Under the pieces are notes generated by a model. The model was not told the origin of the DNA, did not search any database, and saw nothing but the letters and a program-made list of their open reading frames with translations. From NCBI GenBank assembly GCA_937960725.1, contig CALGOY010000324.1, positions 1 to 14,441 on the forward strand: 14,441 nt of DNA, read 5' to 3'. Both the position numbers and the translations under genes were made by a program. Positions 1 to 6,476 of this stretch are shown piece by piece. This DNA is from an uncultured Bacillota bacterium (GTDB taxonomy: Bacteria; Bacillota; Clostridia; Caldicoprobacterales; UBA3941). Within the stretch, counting starts at the first letter, position 1; each line of letters begins with the position of its first letter.

Positions 1-170
1 GATACAGATACCAATTCTTTTGTTGCATATCTAAACTTTCCATTTGAATCAATACTGCAATTACGGATGCTAGAAAACATGTAATACCGGGTGTAGGCTT
101 TAAAATTATTGGAGAAGATAAAACATATTATAATGTTCGGCTCACCCTCGATTATTATATTCAAAAAGCC
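1..170 (+). pseudogene. Out-of-frame 5' part of the penicillin-binding protein gene
   Basis: No intact gene can be read here. The frame of the downstream transpeptidase domain stays open upstream to about base 48 and reads like the linker before that domain (DARKHVIPGVGFK near 66-104, then LTLDYYIQKALED near 141-179). It is closed by TGA at 45-47 and has no ATG, GTG or TTG between 48 and 171. Bases 1-84 in another frame read DTNSFVAYL and then stop at 82-84; this resembles the 'RYDxNSLAxHV' stretch that in related proteins lies tens of residues further upstream. I infer a small deletion with a frameshift, or a sequencing or assembly error. The window edge hides the rest. Confidence 0.5.
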
Positions 171-1172
171 TTGGAAGATGCTTTGGATAGGGATGGCGGT
201 AGGGGAGGAGGAGTTGTCATAGATGTAAAAACCGGAGATATATTGGCCATGGCCAGCAGGCCAAATTTCGAGCAAAATAATGTTTGGGCTTCAATAAATA
301 AGGACGATTCCTTGTGGGCGGTGCCAAGCGTTGCTTTTCCTCCTGGTTCAGTGTTTAAGATAGTGGTGGCTGCAGCTGCATTGGAAGCGGGAATATGCGA
401 TGGAGATACGCCCTATACATGTACTGGGGAGATTACAATAAATGGAGTAACTTATTCCTGCCATTCCAATACTGGAGGCTTAGGAGAAATTACTATTAGA
501 GAAGCCTTTGCCCATTCTTGTAATGATGCATTTATAAAATTAGCCCAAGAGCTTGGCGGGAAGAAAATAATAGAAATGGCTAGGAGATTAGGCTTTGCAA
601 GCTCCCTAGATATAGGATTGATGAATGAAGCCGGGGAGCTACCGGATAGAGCAGAATATGCAGGAGCTGGGATAGGCAACTTAGCACTAGGTCAGGGAAA
701 GATAGAAGCTACTCCCTTGCAGATAGCTAATATGATTTCCATCATTGCCAATGACGGGATAAGAAAAAATATTGGCTTAGTAAACGGACTGCTCTCACGA
801 AATGGCGAGCTTATACAGGATCTTAGAGCTAAGGGGCAGGAAACCAGAGTTCTTAGTCCAGAAGTTGCTAGAGAACTGAGGGAATGGATGAAAAGCGTAA
901 CTAAATACGGAACGGGAGTTGGGGCCTATAGTTATTCTATTGGAGGTACTGCAGGAAAGACGGGAACGCCTCAAATTGCAGGAGATCCCAATGCTAAATA
1001 CTATGGCTGGTTTGCTGGATTTTTTCCAGCGGATCAGCCGCGATATGTCATAGTCATATTGAGCCGAGAAGAAAGTAGCGGTGGAGCAAGGGCAGCGACT
1101 ATTTTTAAAGAAACAGCAGAGGCGATACACAACTATACTCAAAAGCTTGAAAAGTTGCAGTTTACATATTAA
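171..1172 (+). CDS. Class B penicillin-binding protein, transpeptidase domain (N-terminally truncated)
   Basis: This is a D,D-transpeptidase domain that cross-links peptidoglycan stem peptides outside the membrane. Numbered from the TTG at 171, all three active-site motifs are present: SVFK at 60-63 with the acylated Ser60, SCN at 116-118, and KTG at 263-265. The family-typical 'GDILAMASRPNF' strand is near residues 22-33. The piece is 333 residues, whereas complete class B enzymes are usually 450-700 residues with an N-terminal membrane anchor and pedestal domain, none of which is present here. TTG 171 is the only usable start codon in the frame, but homology clearly extends upstream to about base 51, so it is unlikely to be the native start. 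The catalytic domain looks undamaged, so the break is recent or is a sequence error. The exact subclass (SpoVD-, PbpA- or PbpI-like) cannot be decided. The next gene is sigK, which leaves open a sporulation role, but that is only inference from position. Confidence 0.8.
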   Translation: MEDALDRDGGRGGGVVIDVKTGDILAMASRPNFEQNNVWASINKDDSLWAVPSVAFPPGSVFKIVVAAAALEAGICDGDTPYTCTGEITINGVTYSCHSNTGGLGEITIREAFAHSCNDAFIKLAQELGGKKIIEMARRLGFASSLDIGLMNEAGELPDRAEYAGAGIGNLALGQGKIEATPLQIANMISIIANDGIRKNIGLVNGLLSRNGELIQDLRAKGQETRVLSPEVARELREWMKSVTKYGTGVGAYSYSIGGTAGKTGTPQIAGDPNAKYYGWFAGFFPADQPRYVIVILSREESSGGARAATIFKETAEAIHNYTQKLEKLQFTY

Positions 1173-1198
1173 TGAATGTCCATAAATATAATTATAAT

Positions 1199-1228
1199 GC
1201 ACATTTCCCCCGTAAGTTTCATATTATA
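1199..1228 (+). promoter_or_regulatory. Predicted sigma-E/sigma-K promoter of sigK
   Basis: CACA at 1200-1203 and CATATTATA at 1220-1228 are separated by 16 bases. This fits the Bacillus sigma-K consensus (mACm, 15-17 bases, CATAnnnTA) at every specified position. The same bases fit the sigma-E consensus more loosely: GCACATT at 1199-1205 against kmATATT with one mismatch, 14 bases of spacing, and CATATTAT against CATACAAT. Transcription would begin near 1235, giving a leader of about 24 bases. Dual sigma-E then sigma-K transcription of sigK is known in B. subtilis, so the match makes biological sense. It is a prediction from consensus only. Confidence 0.65.
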
Positions 1229-1249
1229 TAAGAGAACTTATTTCGGGGG
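1207..1249 (+). repeat. Inverted repeat spanning the sigK promoter and ribosome binding site
   Basis: CCCCCG at 1207-1212 plus TAAGTT at 1213-1218 can pair with AACTTA at 1235-1240 plus CGGGGG at 1244-1249. That is a 12-bp stem with a 3-base TTT bulge and a 16-base loop. The right arm contains the GGGGG core of the sigK Shine-Dalgarno sequence (1245-1251, 7 bases before the ATG). There is no T-run after the stem, so it is not a standard rho-independent terminator. In an RNA arriving from the PBP gene the stem would hide the ribosome binding site; an RNA started at the sigma-K-type promoter would lack the left arm. Confidence 0.6.
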
Positions 1250-1258
1250 TGTCGCTGC

Positions 1259-1966
1259 ATGCTTCCACTTGCCAGTGGAATAGTGTCTTTTCTCAAGTGT
1301 ATATACTTATTGGCGTCCCATGTATCTGGAAGCCATTCCTTTCCACAACCGCTCACTCCAGAAGAAGAGGCCTATCATTTAGAAAGATATGCCCAAGGTG
1401 ATGAAGAATCAAAAAATATACTTATCGAACATAATTTAAGATTAGTAGCTCATATTGTAAAAAAGTATTCAAATATTGGTAAGGATCCAGACGATCTAAT
1501 ATCGATAGGTACAATTGGACTAATTAAAGCCATTTCTACATTCGATCCCAAAAAGAAAACCAGGTTGGCCACCTATGCAGCTAGATGCATTGAAAATGAA
1601 ATACTTATGACAATACGAGCTGATAGAAAATTAAAAGGGGAAGTATCGCTGCAAGATCCCATAGGGGTAGATAAAGAAGGAAATGAAATTTCCCTATTAG
1701 ATGTATTAGGGACTGATCCCAATAGCGTAATGGATGAAGTCGAGCTTAAGATGGCGGTAAAAAAGCTCTACAAGAAAATGCAAAGTGTTCTAAAAAAACG
1801 GGAAAAAATGGTCTTAGAAATGAGATATGGACTGCTTAATGGCAAGAATAGAACCCAGAGAGAGATAGCACAGATATTGGGAATATCAAGGTCTTATGTT
1901 TCAAGGATTGAGAAGAAAGCAATAATGAAATTAAGCAAGGAATTTAATTCAGGGAGCGTCAATTAA
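1259..1966 (+). CDS. sigK: RNA polymerase sporulation sigma factor, pro-sigma-K
   Basis: Sigma-K is the late mother-cell sigma factor of endospore formation, directing spore coat and maturation genes. The 235 residues match the family along their length: a hydrophobic pro-sequence (about 1-20), the FPQPL block at 28-32, sigma region 2 with 'LIEHNLRLVAHIVKKY' at 55-70 and 'DLISIGTIGLIKAI' at 79-92, and region 4.2 with a helix-turn-helix around 199-219 ('TQREIAQILGISRSYVSRIE'). By alignment with B. subtilis, SpoIVFB would cut near residues 20-22, so the protein is probably made inactive and membrane-bound. The gene is continuous through the 'AARCIENEI' stretch (107-115), the area where skin elements interrupt sigK in some species. 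The start ATG has GGGGGTG at 1245-1251 as its ribosome binding site. A terminator follows directly, so sigK is probably monocistronic from its own sporulation promoter. Confidence 0.95.
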   Translation: MLPLASGIVSFLKCIYLLASHVSGSHSFPQPLTPEEEAYHLERYAQGDEESKNILIEHNLRLVAHIVKKYSNIGKDPDDLISIGTIGLIKAISTFDPKKKTRLATYAARCIENEILMTIRADRKLKGEVSLQDPIGVDKEGNEISLLDVLGTDPNSVMDEVELKMAVKKLYKKMQSVLKKREKMVLEMRYGLLNGKNRTQREIAQILGISRSYVSRIEKKAIMKLSKEFNSGSVN

Positions 1967-1983
1967 GTTGACAGCTCTTTTTT
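1954..1983 (+). terminator. Rho-independent terminator of sigK
   Basis: GAGC-GTCAA at 1954-1962 pairs with TTGAC-(A)-GCTC at 1968-1977, a 9-bp stem with one bulged A and a 5-base loop. Six T residues follow (1978-1983). The sigK stop codon (1964-1966) lies in the loop. The right arm contains the TTGACA that serves as the -35 of the candidate promoter for the next gene. Confidence 0.7.
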
Positions 1984-1996
1984 ATTTGGATAATAT
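1968..1996 (+). promoter_or_regulatory. Candidate sigma-A promoter for yqeG-aroE
   Basis: A perfect TTGACA at 1968-1973 is followed after 17 bases by TAATAT at 1991-1996, which matches four of six positions of TATAAT including the conserved A2 and T6. Transcription would start near 2003, about 55 bases before the yqeG start. Because the -35 sits in the sigK terminator stem, terminator and promoter share bases. The -10 is only moderate, so this is a reasonable but not certain call. Confidence 0.5.
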
Positions 1997-2058
1997 AGTA
2001 AATATACAAAAAATGTGTTTAGAGTTCCCATTGCTTATTTTTCTAAAGGGGGTTATTA

Positions 2059-2550
2059 ATGTTTTCAAAATTGATAAAGCCTGATCAGTATTTTGATACT
2101 ATATACGATATCGATCTTGAAAAACTTTATAATTCCGGATACCGGAATTTATTATTAGATATAGACAATACAATTATGCCCTGGAATTCGGATGAGATTT
2201 CTAACAGACTCAAGCAATGGGTGAAACATGCCCGTGAAATGGGATTTTCTATTTATTTATTTTCAAATAGCCATAAGAAAAGTAGAATTCTCAATATAGC
2301 TGATTGCCTTGGAGTACAAGCTATTCCCTGTAGAGGTAAGCCCTTTGCTTCAGCTTTTAGGAAAGCTATTAAGTTCATAAAAGGCATGCCGGAAAACACG
2401 GTTATGATCGGGGATCAAATATTCACGGACATACTGGGAGGAAATCGGTTAAATCTACACACTATTTTAATTAAACCAATATCTGATAAGGAATTTATAG
2501 GCACTAAAATTAACAGATGGCTAGAAAGAGTTATAGCCGGTAGGAGGTAA
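2059..2550 (+). CDS. yqeG: YqeG family HAD-IIIA type phosphatase
   Basis: This is a 163-residue HAD-superfamily phosphatase of the YqeG/YqeG-like family. Motif I is DIDNT at 34-38 (nucleophile Asp34, general acid/base Asp36), motif II is the Ser in 'LFSNS' at 67-71, motif III is Lys94 in 'RGKPF', and motif IV is 'GDQIFTD' at 118-124. There is no room for a large cap domain, as expected for subclass IIIA. No signal peptide or membrane segment is seen, so it is cytoplasmic. The natural substrate of YqeG is not settled; mitochondrial relatives dephosphorylate phosphatidylglycerophosphate, which is a possible but unproven activity here. The ATG has a strong AAAGGGGG ribosome binding site at 2045-2052. 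The end of the gene contains the AGGAGG that serves aroE, so the two are almost certainly co-transcribed, an arrangement common in Firmicutes. Confidence 0.9.
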   Translation: MFSKLIKPDQYFDTIYDIDLEKLYNSGYRNLLLDIDNTIMPWNSDEISNRLKQWVKHAREMGFSIYLFSNSHKKSRILNIADCLGVQAIPCRGKPFASAFRKAIKFIKGMPENTVMIGDQIFTDILGGNRLNLHTILIKPISDKEFIGTKINRWLERVIAGRR

Positions 2551-2556
2551 ATTGTT

Positions 2557-3378
2557 ATGGAAATATCACCTAGTACCAAATTAGTTGGACTTATTGGACA
2601 TCCAGTAGAGCATAGCTTTTCACCGAAATTGCATAATTCAATCTATTCAATGCTTGGGCTTAATATGGTATATCTTGCTTTTGATGTAAGGGAGCGGGAG
2701 CTTTCTTATGCAGTAAGGGGATTACAGGCTCTAGGTTTTATAGGATTCAACGTTACTATTCCATATAAAGAAAAAATATTGCCACTATTGGATCGAATTG
2801 ATGATAATGCGGCTGCTATCGGTGCGGTAAATACTATAAAAATAGAAGGAAATAAACTTATTGGATATAATACGGATGGCGCAGGATTCTTGGATTCTCT
2901 TACGAGGAGAGGTGTTAGCTGCAAGGATAAAAAGATTGCTATTTTAGGTGCCGGCGGTGCGGCAAGAGCCATTGGCATATATTTGGCTGGAGAAAATCCC
3001 AGTCAGATATTTATAAACAATCGAACTCCCTCCAGGGCTGAGCGGCTGGCCCAAGATATTAATCAATTTATAGGTAGGTCAATGTGTCAAGCAATTTCGA
3101 GCATCCCTAAGGATGCAGATATCATAATAAATACTACCCCTATAGGCATGTGGCCTGATATACACGGAAATCCGCTCAAAGGATATCCCTTAAAGTCCGA
3201 TACTATAGTATGTGACATTGTATACAACCCTCCGATGACGGATATGCTTAAATATGCTCAAGAAGCGGGTTGTACTATTATCGGTGGCAAGGATATGCTT
3301 ATCGGACAAGGGGTTAGAGCGATAGAAATCTGGACGGACAAAGTGATAACTGACCCAAGGATATGGCATATTATATAA
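2557..3378 (+). CDS. aroE: Shikimate dehydrogenase (NADP+)
   Basis: AroE reduces 3-dehydroshikimate to shikimate with NADPH, step four of the route to chorismate and aromatic amino acids. The 273 residues are the usual length. The substrate-binding N-domain shows 'SFSPKLHNS' (20-28), 'NVTIPYKEKI' with catalytic Lys71, and 'NTDGAGF' with catalytic Asp107. The dinucleotide-binding domain shows the glycine loop GAGGAA at 131-136 and 'NNRTPSRA' (154-161), whose Arg and Thr suggest NADP rather than NAD. 'NTTPIGMWP' (192-200) and 'GGKDMLIGQG' with Gln251 complete the family signature. The start ATG is set by TAGGAGG at 2540-2546, inside the last codons of yqeG. No clear terminator follows before the pilus promoter, so some read-through into the pilus operon is possible. 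In several clostridia aroE likewise sits beside T4P genes. Confidence 0.95.
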   Translation: MEISPSTKLVGLIGHPVEHSFSPKLHNSIYSMLGLNMVYLAFDVRERELSYAVRGLQALGFIGFNVTIPYKEKILPLLDRIDDNAAAIGAVNTIKIEGNKLIGYNTDGAGFLDSLTRRGVSCKDKKIAILGAGGAARAIGIYLAGENPSQIFINNRTPSRAERLAQDINQFIGRSMCQAISSIPKDADIIINTTPIGMWPDIHGNPLKGYPLKSDTIVCDIVYNPPMTDMLKYAQEAGCTIIGGKDMLIGQGVRAIEIWTDKVITDPRIWHII

Positions 3379-3407
3379 ATTTATACCAAATAACCACAAA
3401 ACGACCA

Positions 3408-3436
3408 TTGATTTCCATATATAATTTATGTATAAT
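3408..3436 (+). promoter_or_regulatory. Predicted sigma-A promoter of the type IV pilus operon
   Basis: TTGATT at 3408-3413 (five of six positions of TTGACA) and a perfect TATAAT at 3431-3436 are spaced by 17 bases. Transcription would start near 3443 and leave a leader of roughly 90 bases before the first pilus gene. It is the only strong promoter-like match in the 155-base spacer after aroE. It suggests vegetative rather than sporulation-specific expression. The rest of the spacer is AT-rich with no other gene or RNA structure that I can recognise, apart from the palindrome at 3512-3523. Confidence 0.7.
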
Positions 3437-3511
3437 ATATAACACATATCGACGTATATCCTCTATCTATTATCCTGCTATTTACATTCTTTCCTGTAAT
3501 AGTGACCATTA

Positions 3512-3523
3512 ATTCAGCTGAAT
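3512..3523. repeat. 12-bp perfect palindrome before the first pilus gene
   Basis: ATTCAGCTGAAT is its own reverse complement. It ends 10 bases before the ATG at 3534, where a Shine-Dalgarno sequence would normally be, and no purine-rich site is present. It could be an operator for a dimeric regulator or part of an RNA structure; a 12-base palindrome by chance is also possible in AT-rich DNA. Confidence 0.4.
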
Positions 3524-3533
3524 AACTAGCTAT

Positions 3534-5081
3534 ATGGTGATTGGAAATGGGGTAGATTCTACTCTTTATAAAAAAATTGATGAAATCGATTTAAATAGAG
3601 TGTTCATTTCTGTAGAGGCTGCTCAACTCGTACCATCTACTATCGCTAGACGTTATTGCTTAATTCCTGTAAAAGCAGAAGGGGACAAACTATACGTTGC
3701 AATGAAAGAACCTTACAACTTCATAGCAATTGAAGATGTTGAAAGAGCAACTGGTTTTGCCGTTGTTCCTTTAGCTGCATCAGAAGAATCTATTGAGCGT
3801 AGTATTAGGCAAGTTTATGGATCTGAGTTAGCAGAGAAGGCCATTGCAGATTATCAAAAAGAATATAGGGTCGATTTAGCAAATAATCAGTCTAATCCAA
3901 GCCCATCAGACGACATAGCAGATGCTCCCATAGTTCGCTTAATCAATTCGTTGATTGAACAGGCTGTTAACCAAAGGGCAAGCGATATCCATATTGAGCC
4001 CACCGGGAAAGATATACGAGTTCGCATGAGAATTGATGGTACCCTGCAAACCATGATGAAGCTTCCATGGGAAACCTATACCGCTATAATCACCCGGATA
4101 AAAATTATGGGTAATATGAATATTGCTGAAAAACGAAATCCTCAGGACGGACGATATCAGGCAAATGTACTGGGAAGAGTTGTTGATATACGCATATCTA
4201 CTATGCCAACAGTTCATGGAGAAAAAGTAGTGCTTCGCCTTTTGGATAGGAGTAAATTTTTATTTACTAAAGAAGCTTTAGGTTTTTCCAAGGAAAATAT
4301 TATAAAATTCGAAGAGCTGACTAAATATCCCTACGGCCTCATTCTAGTTACAGGTCCAACTGGTAGCGGCAAATCCACCACCCTTTATACAATGCTAAAC
4401 GAGCTTAATGACGAAAACGACAATATAATGACCATTGAAGATCCTGTTGAATATCTAATTCCAGGATTAAACCAGATCCAAGTTAATCCAAAAGCTGGAC
4501 TAACCTTCGCCTCGGCCCTTCGTTCGGTATTGAGGCAAGATCCCGATGTAATAATGATAGGGGAGATACGAGATCAAGAAACTGCAAGGATGGCTATTCG
4601 AGCTGCTATTACTGGGCATCTAGTTCTAAGCACTGTGCATACCAAAGATGCGGCAGGAGCTATTACTCGTTTAGTGGACATGGGAGTAGAGCCCTATCTA
4701 CTGGCAGATGGGTTAGTGGGCGTAATATCTCAGCGGTTGGTTCGAAAAATATGTTTAAATTGTAAGGAGGAGTATTTAGCTGAGGAAAGCGAGCTAAAAG
4801 GCACCGGATTACTGCAGGGGAAGGATAGGACCTTCTATAGGGGAGCTGGTTGTGTTTTATGTAATAATACCGGCTATAGGGACAGGATAGCTATCCATGA
4901 AATTCTTATGGTTACTAAAACTATCAGGGAGATGATTGTAAATTTAGAGTCTACCGATAGAATCAAAAGGCAAGCTGAGAAAGAGGGCATGAAAACTATT
5001 TTGGATCAGGGCTTAGAACTAGTTAGGCAGGGAATAACCACAATTGAGGAAATTGTTTCACTATTATATGGGATTGATTGA
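3534..5081 (+). CDS. pilB: Type IV pilus assembly ATPase PilB/GspE, short form
   Basis: This is a cytoplasmic hexameric ATPase that powers pilin polymerisation through PilC. It has 515 residues. Residues about 22-97 match only the second half of the usual N-domain ('LVPSTIARRYCLIPV'). The catalytic part has 'ASDIHIEP' at 149-156, Walker A GPTGSGKST at 274-282, the Asp box 'IEDPVE' near 301-306, Walker B 'DPDVIMIGEIRD' at 336-347 and the His box 'GHLVLSTVHT' at 361-370. The zinc-binding cysteines are C407, C410, C440 and C443. All catalytic motifs look intact. Compared with the second PilB of this operon it lacks about 65 N-terminal residues carrying the MshEN-type LG repeats. ATG 3534 is the only plausible start (TGA lies in frame at 3519-3521) and it has no recognisable Shine-Dalgarno sequence. 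Its stop overlaps or abuts the next gene. The C-terminal zinc site and context favour extension over retraction. Confidence 0.93.
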   Translation: MVIGNGVDSTLYKKIDEIDLNRVFISVEAAQLVPSTIARRYCLIPVKAEGDKLYVAMKEPYNFIAIEDVERATGFAVVPLAASEESIERSIRQVYGSELAEKAIADYQKEYRVDLANNQSNPSPSDDIADAPIVRLINSLIEQAVNQRASDIHIEPTGKDIRVRMRIDGTLQTMMKLPWETYTAIITRIKIMGNMNIAEKRNPQDGRYQANVLGRVVDIRISTMPTVHGEKVVLRLLDRSKFLFTKEALGFSKENIIKFEELTKYPYGLILVTGPTGSGKSTTLYTMLNELNDENDNIMTIEDPVEYLIPGLNQIQVNPKAGLTFASALRSVLRQDPDVIMIGEIRDQETARMAIRAAITGHLVLSTVHTKDAAGAITRLVDMGVEPYLLADGLVGVISQRLVRKICLNCKEEYLAEESELKGTGLLQGKDRTFYRGAGCVLCNNTGYRDRIAIHEILMVTKTIREMIVNLESTDRIKRQAEKEGMKTILDQGLELVRQGITTIEEIVSLLYGID

Positions 5082-5107
5082 AGAAAATATTGATTGAGGA
5101 AGGAAAT

Positions 5108-6448
5108 ATGGTTAGAAAAAACAATAGCTATAAGACAATTTTAAAAATATGCATTATAGGGGCATTTATTATACTAAGCTTGTCGATTTGGAAGCCGATG
5201 CCCCATATAGAGGCGGCCCTGGATACATATAACAATAATGTGCAAGACCAAAACCGGCAGATAGAAGAACAGGAACTACTAGCTCAAACAGAGAGGCAAA
5301 AAAATCTTAACCCTTTTGCTGGTCCGCTAAAGCTTACTGGAGTTTTAATTACTAATAATACTTCGGATAATTTAGCAATTGTTGAATCAAACAATACATC
5401 CTATATAGTCAAGCAGGGGGACATTATAGCTGACTACTGGGCAGTGGAGAAGATCGACAAATCGTCGATTGTTTTAAAGGCAGGAGATAGACAGCTAATA
5501 CTGGGTAAAGAACTTTCTGCAAACATAGAAAATGAAAGGGCACAACTTGCTCCCAGTAATATATATTTAAGTGTTAAGGATAGCGATATTAGGGATGTAT
5601 TATCTATTATTGCTATACACATGGATTTAAATGCAATTTTTTTAGAGGAGCCTGTGAGAGTAACCTTTGAAGTTAATAATGTAGAGCCCATCGTTGCATT
5701 AGAGCTCATGCTCCAGAGCAATAGCTTTAGTTATATAAAAAATAAAGACATAATAATAGCTGGGGAGCTTAGCAAACTGCAGCAGAAATTTTTTGATCAG
5801 ATGATGATAACTCGTTTTGATTTGAAATACATATCTTCTGGTGAATTAAAAAAATTAATACAGGAGCTGGGTATTGCTATTGAAAATATTACGGTAGAGG
5901 AGAACCCGAAATCTATATGGTTGCAGGGAACCCCCCAAGCCCTCAGCAAGGTAAAGGAATTGATAGATGCTTTAGATAGGCCTGAGAATACCCAGGAGCT
6001 AACCCTGTTTCCATTTAAATTAAACAATATATCAGCAGCAGATGCGGCGGAAAGGCTAGAGCTTTTTGGCTTTGATGGAGTAAAGACGATTAGCTTTAAT
6101 TATCCTGAATTTTCTAAGGACCTCATGGTTATCTGCTCTCCCCAGCAAAAAACAAAGGTCATCCGAGCTTTGGAGGGTTTGGACTGGCGGGGATTAAATC
6201 AGGTTCCAGAGGAGATTACACTACCCGTCGATGCTGCCTATGGGCCTAATGCATACGATATTCTCAGATCGCGTCGCGATTTATTGATTAAAATTGTGGA
6301 TGGTCTTAATAAGAATCCTAACGCCATAGAAATATCCGATATTTTATGGGATGACGAGGGAGAACAGTATCGGCTGCTGCTGGTTAAGGGCTCTCCTGAT
6401 TTTATACAGTTGGTAAAGAATACGGTTGAACTGATAAAATCGCCTTGA
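5108..6448 (+). CDS. PilP-like / secretin N-domain (STN) protein without secretin barrel
   Basis: This is a 446-residue membrane-anchored protein. A single hydrophobic segment lies at about 10-28, followed by a charged Gln/Glu-rich linker (about 45-65). Residues about 69-133 ('NPFAGPLKLTGVLI', then a 'SYIVKQGDII' turn and 'IVLKAGDRQLILG') resemble the PilP/GspC homology-region fold. Residues 150-219 look like the secretin/TonB N-terminal short domain ('IYLSVKDSDIRDVLSIIA'). Three related N1-like units then end in similar beta-alpha stretches at 270-290 ('WLQGTPQALSKVKELIDALD'), 340-360 and 423-443. No C-terminal secretin beta-barrel follows: pilT starts 28 bases later. In diderms PilP binds PilN/PilO and the N-domains of the PilQ secretin; here both kinds of domain appear joined in one chain, which fits a cell without an outer membrane. 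The ATG at 5108 is chosen because GAGGAAGG (5096-5103) precedes it; a TTG at 5078 would add 10 residues and overlap pilB. Domain calls are by eye. Confidence 0.72.
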   Translation: MVRKNNSYKTILKICIIGAFIILSLSIWKPMPHIEAALDTYNNNVQDQNRQIEEQELLAQTERQKNLNPFAGPLKLTGVLITNNTSDNLAIVESNNTSYIVKQGDIIADYWAVEKIDKSSIVLKAGDRQLILGKELSANIENERAQLAPSNIYLSVKDSDIRDVLSIIAIHMDLNAIFLEEPVRVTFEVNNVEPIVALELMLQSNSFSYIKNKDIIIAGELSKLQQKFFDQMMITRFDLKYISSGELKKLIQELGIAIENITVEENPKSIWLQGTPQALSKVKELIDALDRPENTQELTLFPFKLNNISAADAAERLELFGFDGVKTISFNYPEFSKDLMVICSPQQKTKVIRALEGLDWRGLNQVPEEITLPVDAAYGPNAYDILRSRRDLLIKIVDGLNKNPNAIEISDILWDDEGEQYRLLLVKGSPDFIQLVKNTVELIKSP

Positions 6449-6476
6449 AATATTGTTGAAATGGGAGTGTATACTA

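Noticed and set aside
795..1202. Open frame on the minus strand of about 135 codons
   Set aside because: It lies opposite the conserved transpeptidase coding sequence, has no ribosome binding site or recognisable domain, and is rich in the Ser/Cys/Ile pattern of antisense shadows.
1207..1249. GC-rich inverted repeat read as a terminator for the PBP gene
   Set aside because: No T-run follows on the + strand, and the right arm is the sigK ribosome binding site, so a regulatory reading fits better.
1555..1640. Possible skin-element insertion point in sigK
   Set aside because: The reading frame is continuous and the conserved region 2 residues are unbroken, so no intervening element is present.
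3379..3533. Riboswitch or small RNA in the spacer before the pilus operon
   Set aside because: The spacer is AT-rich with no stable long hairpin or recognisable aptamer core; only a promoter and a short palindrome can be supported.
5078..5107. TTG 5078 as the start of the PilP/STN-like protein
   Set aside because: It would overlap the pilB stop and lacks a ribosome binding site, whereas ATG 5108 has GAGGAAGG 4 bases before it.
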